The notes below the pieces were generated by a model. That model did no database searches, was not told the origin of the DNA, and worked only from the letters and a program-made list of their open reading frames with translations. Positions 35,288-46,093 of a stretch of 64,000 nucleotides of DNA are shown here, one piece after another. The number at the start of each line of letters is the position of its first letter. The stretch's first letter is position 1. A program made the translations under genes and the position numbers. The stretch is from Periplaneta americana. Its lineage: Eukaryota; Arthropoda; Insecta; Blattodea; Blattidae. The DNA is taken from positions 208,820,298 to 208,884,297 of the forward strand of contig NC_091119.1 in the NCBI RefSeq assembly GCF_040183065.1, read 5' to 3'.

Positions 35288-35549
35288 CCACCGCTGTGGA
35301 TTAACGGTTAGCATGCCTGACCGTAAAGTGAGCGGACCCGGGTTGAAATCCTGGTTGGGACAAGTTATCTGGTTGAGTTTTTTTCCGGGGTTTTCCCTCA
35401 ACCCATTAAAAGCAAATGCTGGGTAACTTTCGGCGCTGGACCCTGGACTCATTTCGCTGGCATTATCACCTTCATCCCATTCACACGCTAAATAACCTAG
35501 AAGTTGATAAAGCGTCGTGAAATAACCAATTAAAAAACAAACTAAAAAT
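35288..35549 (+). mobile_element. SINE family A, full copy 3
   Basis: Head CGCTGTGGATTAACGGTTAGC and B box GGGTTGAAATCCTGG, body as at 28052, tail ACGCTAAATAACC...AAAGCGTCGTGAAATAACC. Target duplication ACAACAATTATTTTGT / ACAACAATTTTGT at 35272-35287 and 35550-35562, with a small gap. Confidence 0.9.
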
Positions 35550-35562
35550 ACAACAATTTTGT

Positions 35563-36196
35563 GTACTAAATTCTGTTTCATAAATGTTCTACATAACTAA
35601 TAAAATACGCACACTGATATTATGAGTTCATTAGCCAGCTAACTTAACTTGAGATTAAGTCGTGGACGGTCATGAGTGGTTACGTGTGTTGTGTTTACGT
35701 CGTTTGGAGACAGCAATAAGAAACGATCTGGCAACATAATCAATCAATCAATCAATGGATGAGGTTGTGTTTAGTCTCTGATGCTGTTTTAACAGAGGAA
35801 AAGAAGTGCAAACGGCTTGAAGGAACAGTTTCTTTGCTAAAGGTTCTCGAATTAGAGTTGCGCCTTGTCAGATCAGTACACCATTACCTAATCAATGAAG
35901 TTCAATTTGAAGCGTAATGCTTCATTCCTTGGATTGAATTAGGCCTACTAAATTCTCTCAAGCACACCCAATTGGTTCTAAATTTAATCTAAACCTCTGA
36001 CTAAAAGTTCTTCGATGACGAACATACACTCCCTCATCATCATCTTGAGTCAGAATTATCCATTTCAATTATTTCCACATTTTTTGTCTTCAACATCTAA
36101 GTCCACGCTGTATTTTCTTTTCGCCAATAATGGAATTATTGGATAAACTATATAGTTCTTTTAGTATCTCTGCCGGTAAATTTCAAATGACATATC
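35563..36196. other. Nothing recognised
   Basis: Only a short (ATCA)n run near 35739-35755; no gene supported. Confidence 0.4.
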
Positions 36197-36599
36197 TTGA
36201 TCGTGGCCGTCAGAGCATTAAAAAGCATTGCAACCGAAAAACTCCAACTAATTGAAAGAGATCCATTACATAAAGAACTCGAAAATGTAAGGAAAGAGGC
36301 CGATGAAGGCAGTATTCACGCAAAATTTATTCTAGATCAGTTGCTTAATCATCGAAAGAGAATATCAAACAAGAATATATTAGAAAATCTGTGTTCAGAA
36401 ATTGAGCCGTTACTGTGTAGATGCCCTCTCTTGCGATGCCAATTTGTGATGAAGACGGCCAAAAACGACTTGCTAATATCATTACTGTGAAATTTGGTAG
36501 GCCACTTCTAGATAACATTGCGGCAGCTTTAACTGAAAAGCTTGTTCCTTCGAAGAATGCGGCTAATAATCCACCGAGTCGCAAAATCTTGAAACTATA
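36197..36599 (+). pseudogene. Unidentified frameshifted coding relic
   Basis: A 97-codon frame (36197-36490) rich in charged residues (LIERDPLHKELENVRKEADE, HAKFILDQLLNHRKR) is followed, in a different overlapping frame, by another protein-like run (MPICDEDGQKRLANIITVKF, then GRPLLDNIAAALTEK) ending at a TAA at 36597-36599. Two consecutive plausible frames joined by one frameshift near 36430 suggest an eroded gene or transposon protein. I do not recognise the family and give no function. Confidence 0.4.
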
Positions 36600-37142
36600 A
36601 TTCTTGAATCTGCAATATCAAGTGGAGTGTATCAGTGCAGTGAGTGAAATTATAAAACTTAGTACAAGTTATTGGAAATAATTACCCAAGTGATTACTTA
36701 GCCTAGGGATGCTATCCAGTGAATGAACTACAAAATTACGCCTCTGTCATCATGTTACTTAAGCTGAACAGGTTACTATGTGTTACCTTTCCTGCTTTTA
36801 AACTCACGCTTTTACCATAATTAACAGAACTATACATAATAATACTTATTATTTTCTTATTTATTATTTATAAGTGTTATTATTACTCTTTAATCATTTA
36901 TTTTTAATTCATATTGAGTATTTCTTCTGTGGATACCAAACCTTGGCAGATAGCGCCTCGTGGTGGAATTGAGAAACTAACCAATTTCAGAATAAGATTA
37001 CTATTGTCAAGGCCGTAAGTATAGAAAGAAGCGAAGGGACCATCAAGTCGGCCGTGATAACACATATCGTATATCTCACAACCATGTTCAAGTAATTTAT
37101 ACAGAAAAGAGCAGCGATATCTCGCACTGCAGAAAGACTCAC
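36600..37142. other. Possible intron of the candidate minus-strand gene; nothing else recognised
   Basis: No supportable gene or element. Confidence 0.35.
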
Positions 37143-37194
37143 CTCCGCTCACTGATATAAGAGCTGTGCTCGGCTGTCGTCGAACCACGCGACT
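37143..37194 (-). promoter_or_regulatory. Candidate core promoter and first exon (minus)
   Basis: On the minus strand TATAT (37223 to 37219) is followed 29 bases later by GCAGTC with A+1 at 37194, an initiator match. A 52-base GC-rich leader then ends GCGGAG|GTGAGT (donor 37142-37137). An ATG between TATA and Inr (37220) and another at 37205 would lie upstream of the start site. Downstream coding exons were not identified. Confidence 0.35.
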
Positions 37195-37223
37195 GCAGCC
37201 GCCATCCTCCGCTCGCCCATATA

Positions 37224-37756
37224 CCCTCCCCGTCTGCTGGGAATCTTACGAAACTTACGGAAGCATATTAATTGTTGGCAGCCTAATTATAACAGCCTTA
37301 GTTCACATGTTACATCACTAATTAGCCAAGTTCACAACAATGAGAGTATGATGATATTGGGAAGAAAATTTCGTGTTCACACTCCAGAACAATGATATAT
37401 TCATTACAACGAGTAATAAACCGTAAAATATAGGAACATCCTTAAAATCGCTTAAACTTTGTAGAAGGTAAAGTTTACATAAAAATGATACCACCACTTC
37501 ATTCGTAAACTGGGTAAGCAAGTCTGACTGCGGGCTCACCCATCTGTATTGCACTGTTATCCCTGCTGTGCTGAGATCGTCTCACATCTGCAGGTAAAAA
37601 TCACTAAATGTGACAAAAATCTATAGCCCACACAACTGAAGACTTTGTTACATTCCAAAGTAAACAAACAGCGTGGCGTACGAGCGACTCCAGTGTTTGA
37701 ATTAAATCTTATTTTAATGGAGTTTTAGCTACTTAAAAATGGTCCTGTCTTTTGAA
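37224..37756. other. Nothing recognised
   Basis: No supportable gene or element. Confidence 0.35.
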
Positions 37757-37758
37757 TA

Positions 37759-38428
37759 CAGTAGAACCCTGATTATCCGTCACCCTATTAACCGATTGGC
37801 GGATTATCCGACTGTCTATTTCTCGCTCTTTTTTTTTTTCTTCAGAAATAAATAACTTATATGAAGTACTGTTTCGTGCAAGTAGGTTCTACATATGTTT
37901 TTGTTAGAGAGTGTTATTACAAACCTTTATCGTTATACAGCATTGTCTACTGTTCAAAGTGCCGTTCTACAGTATAATATAACTTGTATATAAAATGTCT
38001 TCCACGGATGTTAACAGAAAACGTGTTGTGCTAAGTATCGAAAAAAAAATGTAAATAATTTGAATGGTTTGAAAAAGAGAAACTGTGGCTCATCTCGCAT
38101 CAGAGCACGAGATTGGAGTCACAACTGCGCGATTTAATAAAAAAAAAAGGATAAAGTGTAAAAAAATTATGTAAATCTACAACATGAGACCTCCTTTAGA
38201 CTATTCCTATCTTTCCTGAGACAATTATTACAAACGGCTTCTTTGCCCCTTAAAAACCCGTCGTTTACAACCAGACTTTATTAGTGAACTTCTGATCCAC
38301 TACATAGCGAGTTAAATACAAGACCATGGCGGAAATTACAAAATCTTTCATGGTACGGATTATCCGATTTTTACGATCAACCGTTCAGTCCATCCCCTTC
38401 ATTACCACGGATAATAGAGGTTCTACTG
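37759..38428 (+). mobile_element. pogo/Tigger-like element, internally deleted
   Basis: The left end CAGTAGAACCCTGATTATCC and right end GGATAATAGAGGTTCTACTG are inverted repeats flanked by TA on both sides (37757-37758, 38429-38430). From an ATG at 37995 the frame gives NRKRVVLSIEKK, then after a frameshift ETVAHLASEHEIGVTTAR. This is the CENP-B/pogo-type N-terminal HTH. At 670 bp it lacks the catalytic domain. TA duplications and CAGTAGAACC termini are usual for pogo/Tigger elements. Confidence 0.88.
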
Positions 38429-38430
38429 TA

Positions 38431-39540
38431 AGTCCATATTTAATACCATCATGAAGCCTCCCTTCTCCTTCAGTCGATGTTACTGGGTCATAATCGACTC
38501 TTTCAGTTTGCTGTTACAATGAGTTACTAAAATACTTGCGTCATGTGAGAAGCGCTTACTATTAGCTACAATATATGGGTGATATCACAACGTTAAAATT
38601 TCGACATTCGTTAATGAAGTATTATGACAAAACATGAGCGACTTTTACAAATTAAACGTATAACAAAATAAATCTTCTAAATTATGTTAATTTGCAATTA
38701 ATCCGACAACTGCACCTTTGCATCTATCTTCTCGAGTGCAGTTTGCAGTCGAAGTGGTTTTCTCGAAACATCCTGCTTCTCTATAATTCACAATCTCCCT
38801 TACTTTTGACGTCTTACTTTCACGCCTATAGTTTATGTTACACTTACAATTATTATTGGTTTCGTCATCTTTCGTGGAGTATCCTGATGTCTATTTCAAT
38901 TACTGACTTGCACAGATTATTCAATTACAGAGGATCTCCATACAGCATTTGTTGAAAATGATGTGCCTGCGTTAACAATGCATTTTTAAACAAAATTTAC
39001 ACATAGTTATGTTATCTACTCTTCAATTTATGCGGTCCTCTTCTAAATTGACTATCACGTCATTCAAAAGTCACTTGAAACTTTAAGGTATTATAAATAT
39101 TATAAAAGTCTAGGTAGAAAAATGGACAGATGCACAGCTTTATGCAGAACTGCGAGAGATGAAGCAAGGAGAATACAAAATAATGAGAAGACAAGGAGAA
39201 CAAGGGGAATACAAGCGATCAAGGGGGACACAAGGGAGGGTGTTGCATTTTTATGTCAGTGTCAATTCCCAAACTACACACTCACGAGGAGAAATATTTA
39301 GTTGTACGTGAAAAAAATAAAACATCACTGATTTCGGCAAGCAATGAGGTTTTCATAGTACCGTTAAAGATGTTATTGCTACAGTAGTCTACTGATAGAA
39401 GAATTCTGAAGTTTCAAGCCATGGTTCTACAATAATAAATCTGAAGATACAGCTGGTCAAGCAATAGGAGTCGTTCTCAAGATTAGAGAAAATGTACAAT
39501 ATTTAACAATTTAAGAGAAGGCCCATATTTCATTCAAAAT
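38431..39540. other. Nothing recognised except a purine-rich patch
   Basis: 39150-39240 is purine-rich with repeated AAGGAGAA/ACAAGG phrases. No gene supported. Confidence 0.4.
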
Positions 39541-39663
39541 TACAGGGATTTAATCAGAAGGCTCGAGGAAGCTGGTTCTGTTGCTGTTAAGAAGAAATCT
39601 GGAAGACCAGAGGTAGTCAACGATGTCACTGTTGCTGAGCGCTTCAGACAAGTAACGCAATAA
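39541..39663 (+). pseudogene. HTH transposon-protein fragment
   Basis: The frame reads RDLIRRLEEAGSVAVKKKSG, then RPEVVNDVTVAERFRQ, with a TAA soon after. The F/L..TGSV..KK.SGRP pattern matches the end of the first HTH and the basic linker of DUF4817/mariner-type proteins. Start and catalytic domain are absent. Confidence 0.5.
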
Positions 39664-40423
39664 ATAATCATTGTGGAATTGGTGAATTACACTTCTGGAA
39701 GTTCACTTTATCACACTTACTGCTAAAATACAAACCTTTGAAAAAGTTCCCAACAACACCAATACACACAAAATCGTAACTTCATTCACGAAACTAAAAT
39801 ACAAAATACTATACAACACAACACATTACAGACATATCTGAACATTCAAACCAATAAACAAATAAATATAATTCAACTGGAGTGTAGAAGTTAAAATACA
39901 ATAGTTGCCAGGTTTCTATATAGGACAAATTGACAGATTATTCCAAATAAGACACAACGAACTTATTAAAGTAATGCTAAAACCAATATCGCTTAGGGAA
40001 ATGGAAAACGGGAAAGCAACAAGAATTGACGGAATCCCCATTGAACTAGAGACATGCTTGGATGAAGACAAAAAGGTCATTCTGCCATCATGCAAAGCAC
40101 AAAGACAGTACCGAAGAAAAATAATGCCTAGAAATTAATAAGTTGAGGAACATAAGACTAATATTGCACTCGGGGAAGATTCTCCTGCGAACACTCAATC
40201 GAAATTTATATTCTAACATTGAAGAACAATTTGACTTCAGGAAGGAAAAAGGTACAGAGATGCTACTGGACTGCGGCGAAACAAACCTAGAGAAAAATAG
40301 ATAAGTGTCTGTAGTATTGGACCTAGAAAGGCTTTTGACAGAGTGGATTTGAATAAACTTATAGGGATCCTGAAGAAAACTGGTGTGGGTTGGAAAGAGA
40401 GGAGGCTATTCTCTAACCTTTAA

Positions 40424-40656
40424 ATGTTAAATGTTATGTTTTATTTAAAAACGCTCGCAACTGCAGAGGTTATATCAGCGTCGCCGGATGTGCCGGAATT
40501 TTGTCCCGCAGGAATTCTTTTACATGCCAGTAAATCTACTGACATGAGTCTGTCGCATTTAAGCACATTTAAATGCCATCGACCTGGCCCGGAATCGAAC
40601 CCACAACCTTGGGCATAGAAGGCCAGCACTATACCAACTCGCCAACCAGGTCGACT
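40424..40656 (-). mobile_element. SINE family B, full copy (minus), inside LINE-4
   Basis: Matches the 15321 copy throughout: B box GTGGGTTCGATTCCGGGCC on minus, body with GCATTTAAATGTGCTTAAATG, tail GACGCTGATATAACC...GAGCGTTTTTAAATAAAA. Target duplication CTCTAACCTTTAA / CTCCAACCTTTAA at 40411-40423 and 40657-40669. Confidence 0.92.
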
Positions 40657-40874
40657 CTCCAACCTTTAATTGAAAAAGAGTCAAAGGATAGGAGAAGAAA
40701 TGTCAGAGATAAGTCGAATAGGGAGGCAGAAGAGTATGACAAAGATGCCCTTTATCACCTACCCTGTTCAGTACTTACTTGGAGGATTTAGTGAACAACT
40801 GTGTTCAGAACATAGGAGAGTAACAGTAGAATGAAGAAGAATAAAGCGCATAAGTTTTGCTTATGCTGTGGCGT

Positions 40875-41112
40875 TTTATTTATTTAACGACGCTGTATAT
40901 CAACTGCGGGGTTATTTAGAGTCGATGGAATTGGTGATAGTGAGATGAGGACGAGTATTCGCCATTAATTACCCGACATTCGCCTTACGGTTGGAGAAAA
41001 CCTCGGAAAAAACCCAACCAGATAATCAGCCCAAGTTAGAATCGAACCCGCGCCCAAGCGCAACTCCGGGTCGGCAGGCAAGCGCCTTAGCCGACTGAGC
41101 TACGCCGGTGGC
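40875..41112 (-). mobile_element. SINE family C (minus), inside LINE-4
   Basis: In minus orientation: CACCGGCGTAGCTCAGTCGG (A box), GCGGGTTCGATTCTAACTTGG (B box), GTTGGGTTTTTTCCGAGG, then GACTCTAAATAACCCC...TACAGCGTCGTTAAATAAA. It lies in the LINE RT active-site region. The flanking TGTGGCGTT and TATGGCGTT fit a degraded target duplication. Confidence 0.88.
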
Positions 41113-41450
41113 AGATAATATGGCGTTGTTAGCAGAAGAGGAGACGATATTGCTACTGGAGCTACATGACAGCTGTGAGCAGTATGGGATGGAGATAAAT
41201 GCAAATAAGACGAAGACAATGATTATCGGAAGAAAAATATAGAAGGTAAAAAACGTGGGTATTCGCAATGAGGCAGTAGAGCAAGTGGACAGCTTCAAAT
41301 ACTTGGGGTGTACTGGAAGCAGTAACATGAGCTGCTGCCAGGAAGCAATGGCAAAGGAAGCTTTTAATAGAAAAAGGAGAATCTTCTGGAAAAAGAAGTA
41401 AGGAATAGACTAGTGAAGTGCTTCGTGTGGAGTGTGGCATTGTATGGACA

Positions 41451-42320
41451 TTACGACATTATGTCACAAAATGCTATACATTTTAGATAATTTATCCATA
41501 AATTACTGCATGCCTTTGGGCGTGAAATGGACGTTACAGCTGGGAACACTATTCGCCGTTCGTCTTGCGGTCCGTGCCTACAGTATGCAATTTACAAGCA
41601 AGTAGGCCTACGTGCAAGTGTTCGCACTTTCCCTCGCGATACAACAATGTTCACGCATTAACATAACAATACATATTAACAAACTTGGCGCGTGGTAACT
41701 CTTTACTATTACTTAAATAACACAGAGAACAATGCATAAGATCTTCTCATAATCACTAGCATCGGACTTTTGCTTGACGATAAAGGAGAATGTGCGACGT
41801 TATAGTCGTGGAATGGAACCCGCCTGCAGTGGTTGGCATTCTGCGTAACACATTGCAATTTAAAGAAACAATTACAATTTATCATCTCATCGCCTCTGAA
41901 TAGCATCTGATTTTCAAAGAAATGTTAAATAAAGAACTACAACTACAAATAATCATTATCTGTATTTTGAAAGAAACGGAAAATAAAAATTACATCTAGA
42001 ACTTCCGTGTCATCTTGAGTAACTTTTAGAGTTCAAAAGAAACGTGACGTATGGGTGAGAGTTACGGTTACGATTTGCATAATGCTGCATCTGCATTTTG
42101 AAAGTAACGTCGACTATTACTAGAGAAGGTGCAATCAACATATTTCAGAACTGCACTTGTATTTACTGTTAACATACATGAAGACCATTGTTTCCATATC
42201 CGTTAGTCAGTCTATCACAGAGAGTCAGATTGTTTTTAAACATCTACAAGTGATTTTGTGCTAACACATCAACGCAACGACCTATTGTGATTTTTCTTGA
42301 ATCTATCCATACATACCTTA
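41451..42320. other. Nothing recognised
   Basis: No supportable gene or element. Confidence 0.4.
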
Positions 42321-42322
42321 TA

Positions 42323-42927
42323 CTGGGTGTTCATTTCAAAGTGTGTCATGACGTCACTGTTATGAATCAACGATTTGAAGCGAGTTTCACCTTTTATGTC
42401 AGAGAAGTTGTCTATTAATCAAGGCGTTCAATCTGAACTTGAGAACGTATACGGTATAACTTGAACGTCGTAGCAACAGATGGCGGTCTGTAAAGTCTGT
42501 GTGCTACCATAACCTCTTTCGAACTGTGTTTTACGCGGTCAAGTCGTACGCAGGGTATTTGTTATCATCGGTTGCGTACGGCAACATTCCACAACACAAA
42601 TCAAATGCTCCGTGTCCATGTTGACCGTCGAAGTTAATGTCAACAAATACGTAAGTAATCGTCTTAACCCTCTCCACATATCCCGACAGTAAAAAAAACC
42701 CACCTCAGTACATGTTTCCAAACAGTTCACATTCCTGTCACTACAGGCGTTACCGTACGTATCGGTAAGTACTCTTCAAAATGAACGCCGTACTTGCTAG
42801 ACAACTTCTCTAACGCATAGGTAATACACCTCTGCGGAAGTGTATGAAGACTGAATTCCCTAGGCTCATCGACTAGCCATATGACGGCATACAGCGAGCC
42901 ATGACACACTTTGAACTGAACACCCAG
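42323..42927 (-). mobile_element. MITE-Q copy 3 (605 bp, inverted)
   Basis: Starts CTGGGTGTTCATTTCAAAG, ends CTTTGAACTGAACACCCAG, TA on both sides. Inverted relative to copies 1 and 2. The first frame stays open over 60 codons (EEYLPIRTVTPVVTGM then stop), although its internal ATG is lost. The MDTEH frame is cut by a stop after 27 codons. Confidence 0.9.
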
Positions 42928-42929
42928 TA

Positions 42930-43755
42930 GTTAGTCTTCTTCTCTGACTTTCAAGTAATACATTTAATATACATTCCAGGCGTTTCCCTGGTTTTAGATA
43001 ACTTCTCCGTTTCCTGTGTACATTCAGGGCAGTCCGGAAACTTATTGATTGTCCCTTGTACATCCGATTTATATCTACAGTAGTTAGCTTTTAAATAAAA
43101 CATGGTAGCTGGAACCAGGTGCGATTTAAGTTTTTCTTCTGTTTCCGCATGTAGATCTGATGTTTTATGGCTGAATATAGCATATCTGCATACTTACGTT
43201 ATTGTTTCATTCGTATAGGCCTACATTTTTGGCATATACCGGGTGATTCAATACAAACATTTTCCATACAACAACCCATGTCGTTTGGTACTTACAAACC
43301 TTGACGTAGCAGCAAGCATCGAACTCAAGGCCATCTTTCTCAAGTTTGGCTGCAGACTTCCTGTTCCTGCAAACGCTGATGAACATGTGTGGACTAGTTG
43401 GTGTCGTAAATTATATTTTGACTGGTAAAGCCTTGCAGCTTTTCTTCCATAAATGAAACACAAAATAGCAAGTTCTCTTAATGTGATAACAAGAAGCCAA
43501 AATAATTGTTGTCTGCACTTAATGCTTGACCGAAATAAGCCTACAGTTACATAAAAATTGGGCTGAGATTTCAGCGCATTGGGCACGGGTTCGAAGCCAG
43601 CTGTAAACAAGGTTATGTACTTACTCTCAATAACTCTGGAATGTTTACAAAAATCACCTGGGAAACATCAATGGCATGCAGTGGAGAAACCAGAACGCTT
43701 TTTACCACGGCCATCCGGGGGCACTACGACCTAGCAGTATCTGTTGCGCTAATCC
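42930..43755. other. Nothing firmly recognised
   Basis: ACCGGGTGATTCAATACAAAC at 43238 looks like a transposon terminus but has no partner. A B-box-like GGGTTCGAAGCCAG lies near 43588. No gene supported. Confidence 0.4.
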
Positions 43756-43759
43756 TCAA

Positions 43760-43985
43760 GCTAAACGCATTCCAAAACCCACATCGGCTGACTATACTAA
43801 AGTTCGTTGCGTATCCAGGTTTCGAACAAGCAACACAGTCGTTCCATGGCTAGCCCCCTCCGTGCGTCGGCAGCCGGCGATCGGAGAATGCTATGGAATG
43901 ATGACGAAATGGGAAATGGGAACGGAATGATGCAGAGCCTAACATGGGAAAACGGGAGAACCCCGAGAATAGTATATGAGAAGTT
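43760..43985 (-). mobile_element. SINE family H remnant
   Basis: Core GGAATGATGACGAAATGGG, then AACGGGAGAACCCCGAGAA, matches the H copies at 27.9 and 53.0 kb. Confidence 0.55.
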
Positions 43986-44776
43986 ACTGAAATAAAAGTA
44001 AGGAAACAAAATAATATTAAACTTTATATGAAAGAGAAACGGATCTGGTATCCTGTTAGAAGGAAGAGACGATCCTTATCACAGGCCCTTTCTTTTGGAA
44101 AATTCTATCATAGCATGTGATTCCAGGCAATCTCATGATGCTTTGTCTGCGCTGAATGGTAGTTTTCTGCACATGACAAACATCAGAAACGTGTCTCTGA
44201 ACATTTGCAGAAAACTGTTGTACATTGCAAATGAAATGACAGCCCCAGGAAATGCACGGGGGCAGGTTTTACTACTACAGCATTAAGTACGTTAGATTTT
44301 ACAAGCTTAATGCACGCCTATTTGAGACTTCTTTTATGCGTGTAAATCCGATGTGTAGTAATTTACAAATACTGTCCAATGCTCTCAGAATACAGTCGGC
44401 ACACAAGTCACTGCAGCTGAGCGAGGCCACGCTATCGAAGTGGGATTAAAACATCCACAGAACACAAGACAGGGCGAAGCGCTGACGTGATCCACTTACG
44501 CAGCTACGCCTATTAACTAGGCTACCGAAATGACATCAGTATGACCAAGGCGAGAAAGCCGCAGTAGTCGTAAGAGTCGTTTTCTCAGATCTGCTGCAAA
44601 TCGAACAGAAAAGTTAATGAGTGATGCAGCATCACGCACCGCTAGAAAGCGAGCGTTGAGCAATGCGAGAAACAAGGAAACGACAAGGAATGACGCGTGC
44701 GCACTAGAGCACATTGCGTTGTGCCAACACGTTGAACTCATTTGACTCATTCATTGCCGTCCTCCGAGGACTTCAT
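43986..44776. other. Nothing recognised
   Basis: No supportable gene or element. Confidence 0.4.
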
Positions 44777-44799
44777 CACCACCATTATTATTATTATTA

Positions 44800-44920
44800 T
44801 TGGGGGAAAATGAACTAACCACCCTACCCAATTATCTCCTGGTTTAGTTGTCTCATGACTGTTACCTTGTTGATGTCACCTATGAGGTTGAAACCTTTCT
44901 TCGGACAGTTGATTGAAGAT
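44800..44920 (+). repeat. Interspersed repeat family I, copy 2
   Basis: GGGGGAAAATGAACTAACCA, CTACCCAATTATCTCC, TATGAGGTTGAAACC and CTTCGGACAGTTGATT follow the order seen at 9776 and 55514. It is bracketed by (ATT)n tracts. Confidence 0.8.
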
Positions 44921-44958
44921 TATTATTATTATTATTATTGTTATTGTTATTATTATTA

Positions 44959-45017
<59 letters not shown>
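44921..45017. repeat. (ATT)n microsatellite, target of the next element
   Basis: About 32 units with a few GTT/ATC variants. It continues as a short (ATT)n tract on the far side of the transposon (46080-46092). Confidence 0.97.
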
Positions 45018-46079
45018 GAGCAATTCCACGTGTAACTGACTGACATCCATGGCATCCATGCCATCCTTTTTACTTGGCCTCCAATCACATCCACGGCCCC
45101 TTTGCCATGATGTGAGTGAAAGAAGTTCCATTCTATGTTAAATCCAAATGTGCGAGCAAGCAATGTCACATTGCTCAATGTTTACTTCTGTTTAAAATGA
45201 CTCGCTGCTTTATCTGAAAATATTTTTACCAACTCAATGTTCGGAAGAATCGCCAAAATTTCCGAAAACACTTTTCATAGCCTATTTGTCATGTGCTACA
45301 TAATCTGACACTAATGCAGACGATTTCTTCTGAACTTCCCTGTCACCTTCCGGTTTAAACCAGGCAACAGCAGTAAATATTGAGACCTGCTTATTGCTCC
45401 AATGAGCTGCCTGAATCTCATTTTGCTTTTTTCAGGTATAATTACTGCACGCTTATCACCAGTTCACGTATAACTTCACCAAGGCCTTCCAAGTAACTAA
45501 GCACGCTGTGAGAATGAACAGCATAACAGCTGAGAGCGCGACATGTCAGTCACTCACAATGCCGTAGAGGAAAACGAAATCACATTAGAAGAAAATGTTC
45601 TAATACTTTTTTATTGGTCATGTAGTAATAACGCAGAATACCAAAGGAAATTTTAATCTGTCAATTATTGTGCTGTGTGGAAGAGTTTTTGTATGTTTCT
45701 TGTGACGGACTGACCGTAACTTACAGTACAAATAATTATAATGATTTTAAGTTATTTAGGATCTTAGGATACTTCAACTAATTACATATTTACTTCAAGG
45801 AAAGACCAAAATATAGTATACAAAAAAGACGGCTCGAAATAAAACAAATTTACGTGTCCAAATTGTGACACGAAACATAAGTATCTATATGTGTTTTTTT
45901 AAGCGTTTGGAATATGACAAGATCTGCAGCAAGTTATAGACTAAAAGAAAGAATATTTTAAACATTATCTTACGAAATAAGGCAATTTAAAGTATAAAGA
46001 AACATATTTCTTCAACAAAAATACTCCTACATCAATTTCAAGAAATTCACCTCAGTATGACATTTTCGTGGAATTGCTC
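45018..46079 (-). mobile_element. DNA transposon with 13-bp TIR, inserted in (ATT)n
   Basis: GAGCAATTCCACG at 45018-45030 and its exact reverse complement at 46067-46079 bound a 1062-bp element, with (ATT)n on both outer sides. The left part encodes a broken transposase-like protein on the minus strand. The rest is AT-rich and non-coding. The target duplication cannot be told from the microsatellite. I do not assign a superfamily. Confidence 0.7.
45019..45470 (-). pseudogene. Transposon ORF remnant with HGKG..D..GG motif
   Basis: Minus frames give AAHWSNKQVSIFTAVAWF, SALVSDYVAHDK, then after a frameshift IELVKIFSDKAASHFKQK, LSNVTLLARTFGFNIEWNFF and HSHHGKGAVDVIGGQVKR. The SD.AASHFK, EWNFF and HGKGAVD..GG blocks are familiar to me from a widespread metazoan transposon protein with a probable RNase-H-like core; acidic residues in SD and AVD could be catalytic (inference). 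At least two stops and one frameshift. It runs to the left inverted terminus. Confidence 0.6.
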
Positions 46080-46093
46080 TATTATTATTATTT

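Larger units (their letters stand above)
39930..41450 (+). pseudogene. LINE-4 reverse transcriptase relic, split by two SINEs
   Basis: Segments in order: MENGKATRIDGIPIELE (pre-RT), IEEQFDFRKEKGTEM (the EEQFGFRKGK-like motif), VSVVLDL, then after the first SINE TYPVQYLLGG and ISFAYA, and after the second SINE MALLAEEETILLLELHDSCE, INANKTKTMIIGRK and VEQVDSFKYLGC. This follows the palm-domain order of a non-LTR RT, the YADD-like box being interrupted by the SINE at 40875. Many stops and frameshifts. It ends near VWSVALYG. Confidence 0.82.

Noticed and set aside
43238-43260. ACCGGGTGATTCAATACAAA as a transposon end
   Set aside because: No inverted partner found in the window.
44876-45178. Long Ile/Asn-rich minus frames
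   Set aside because: Their C-terminal part is microsatellite. Only the transposon-like N-terminal part is kept, as a relic.
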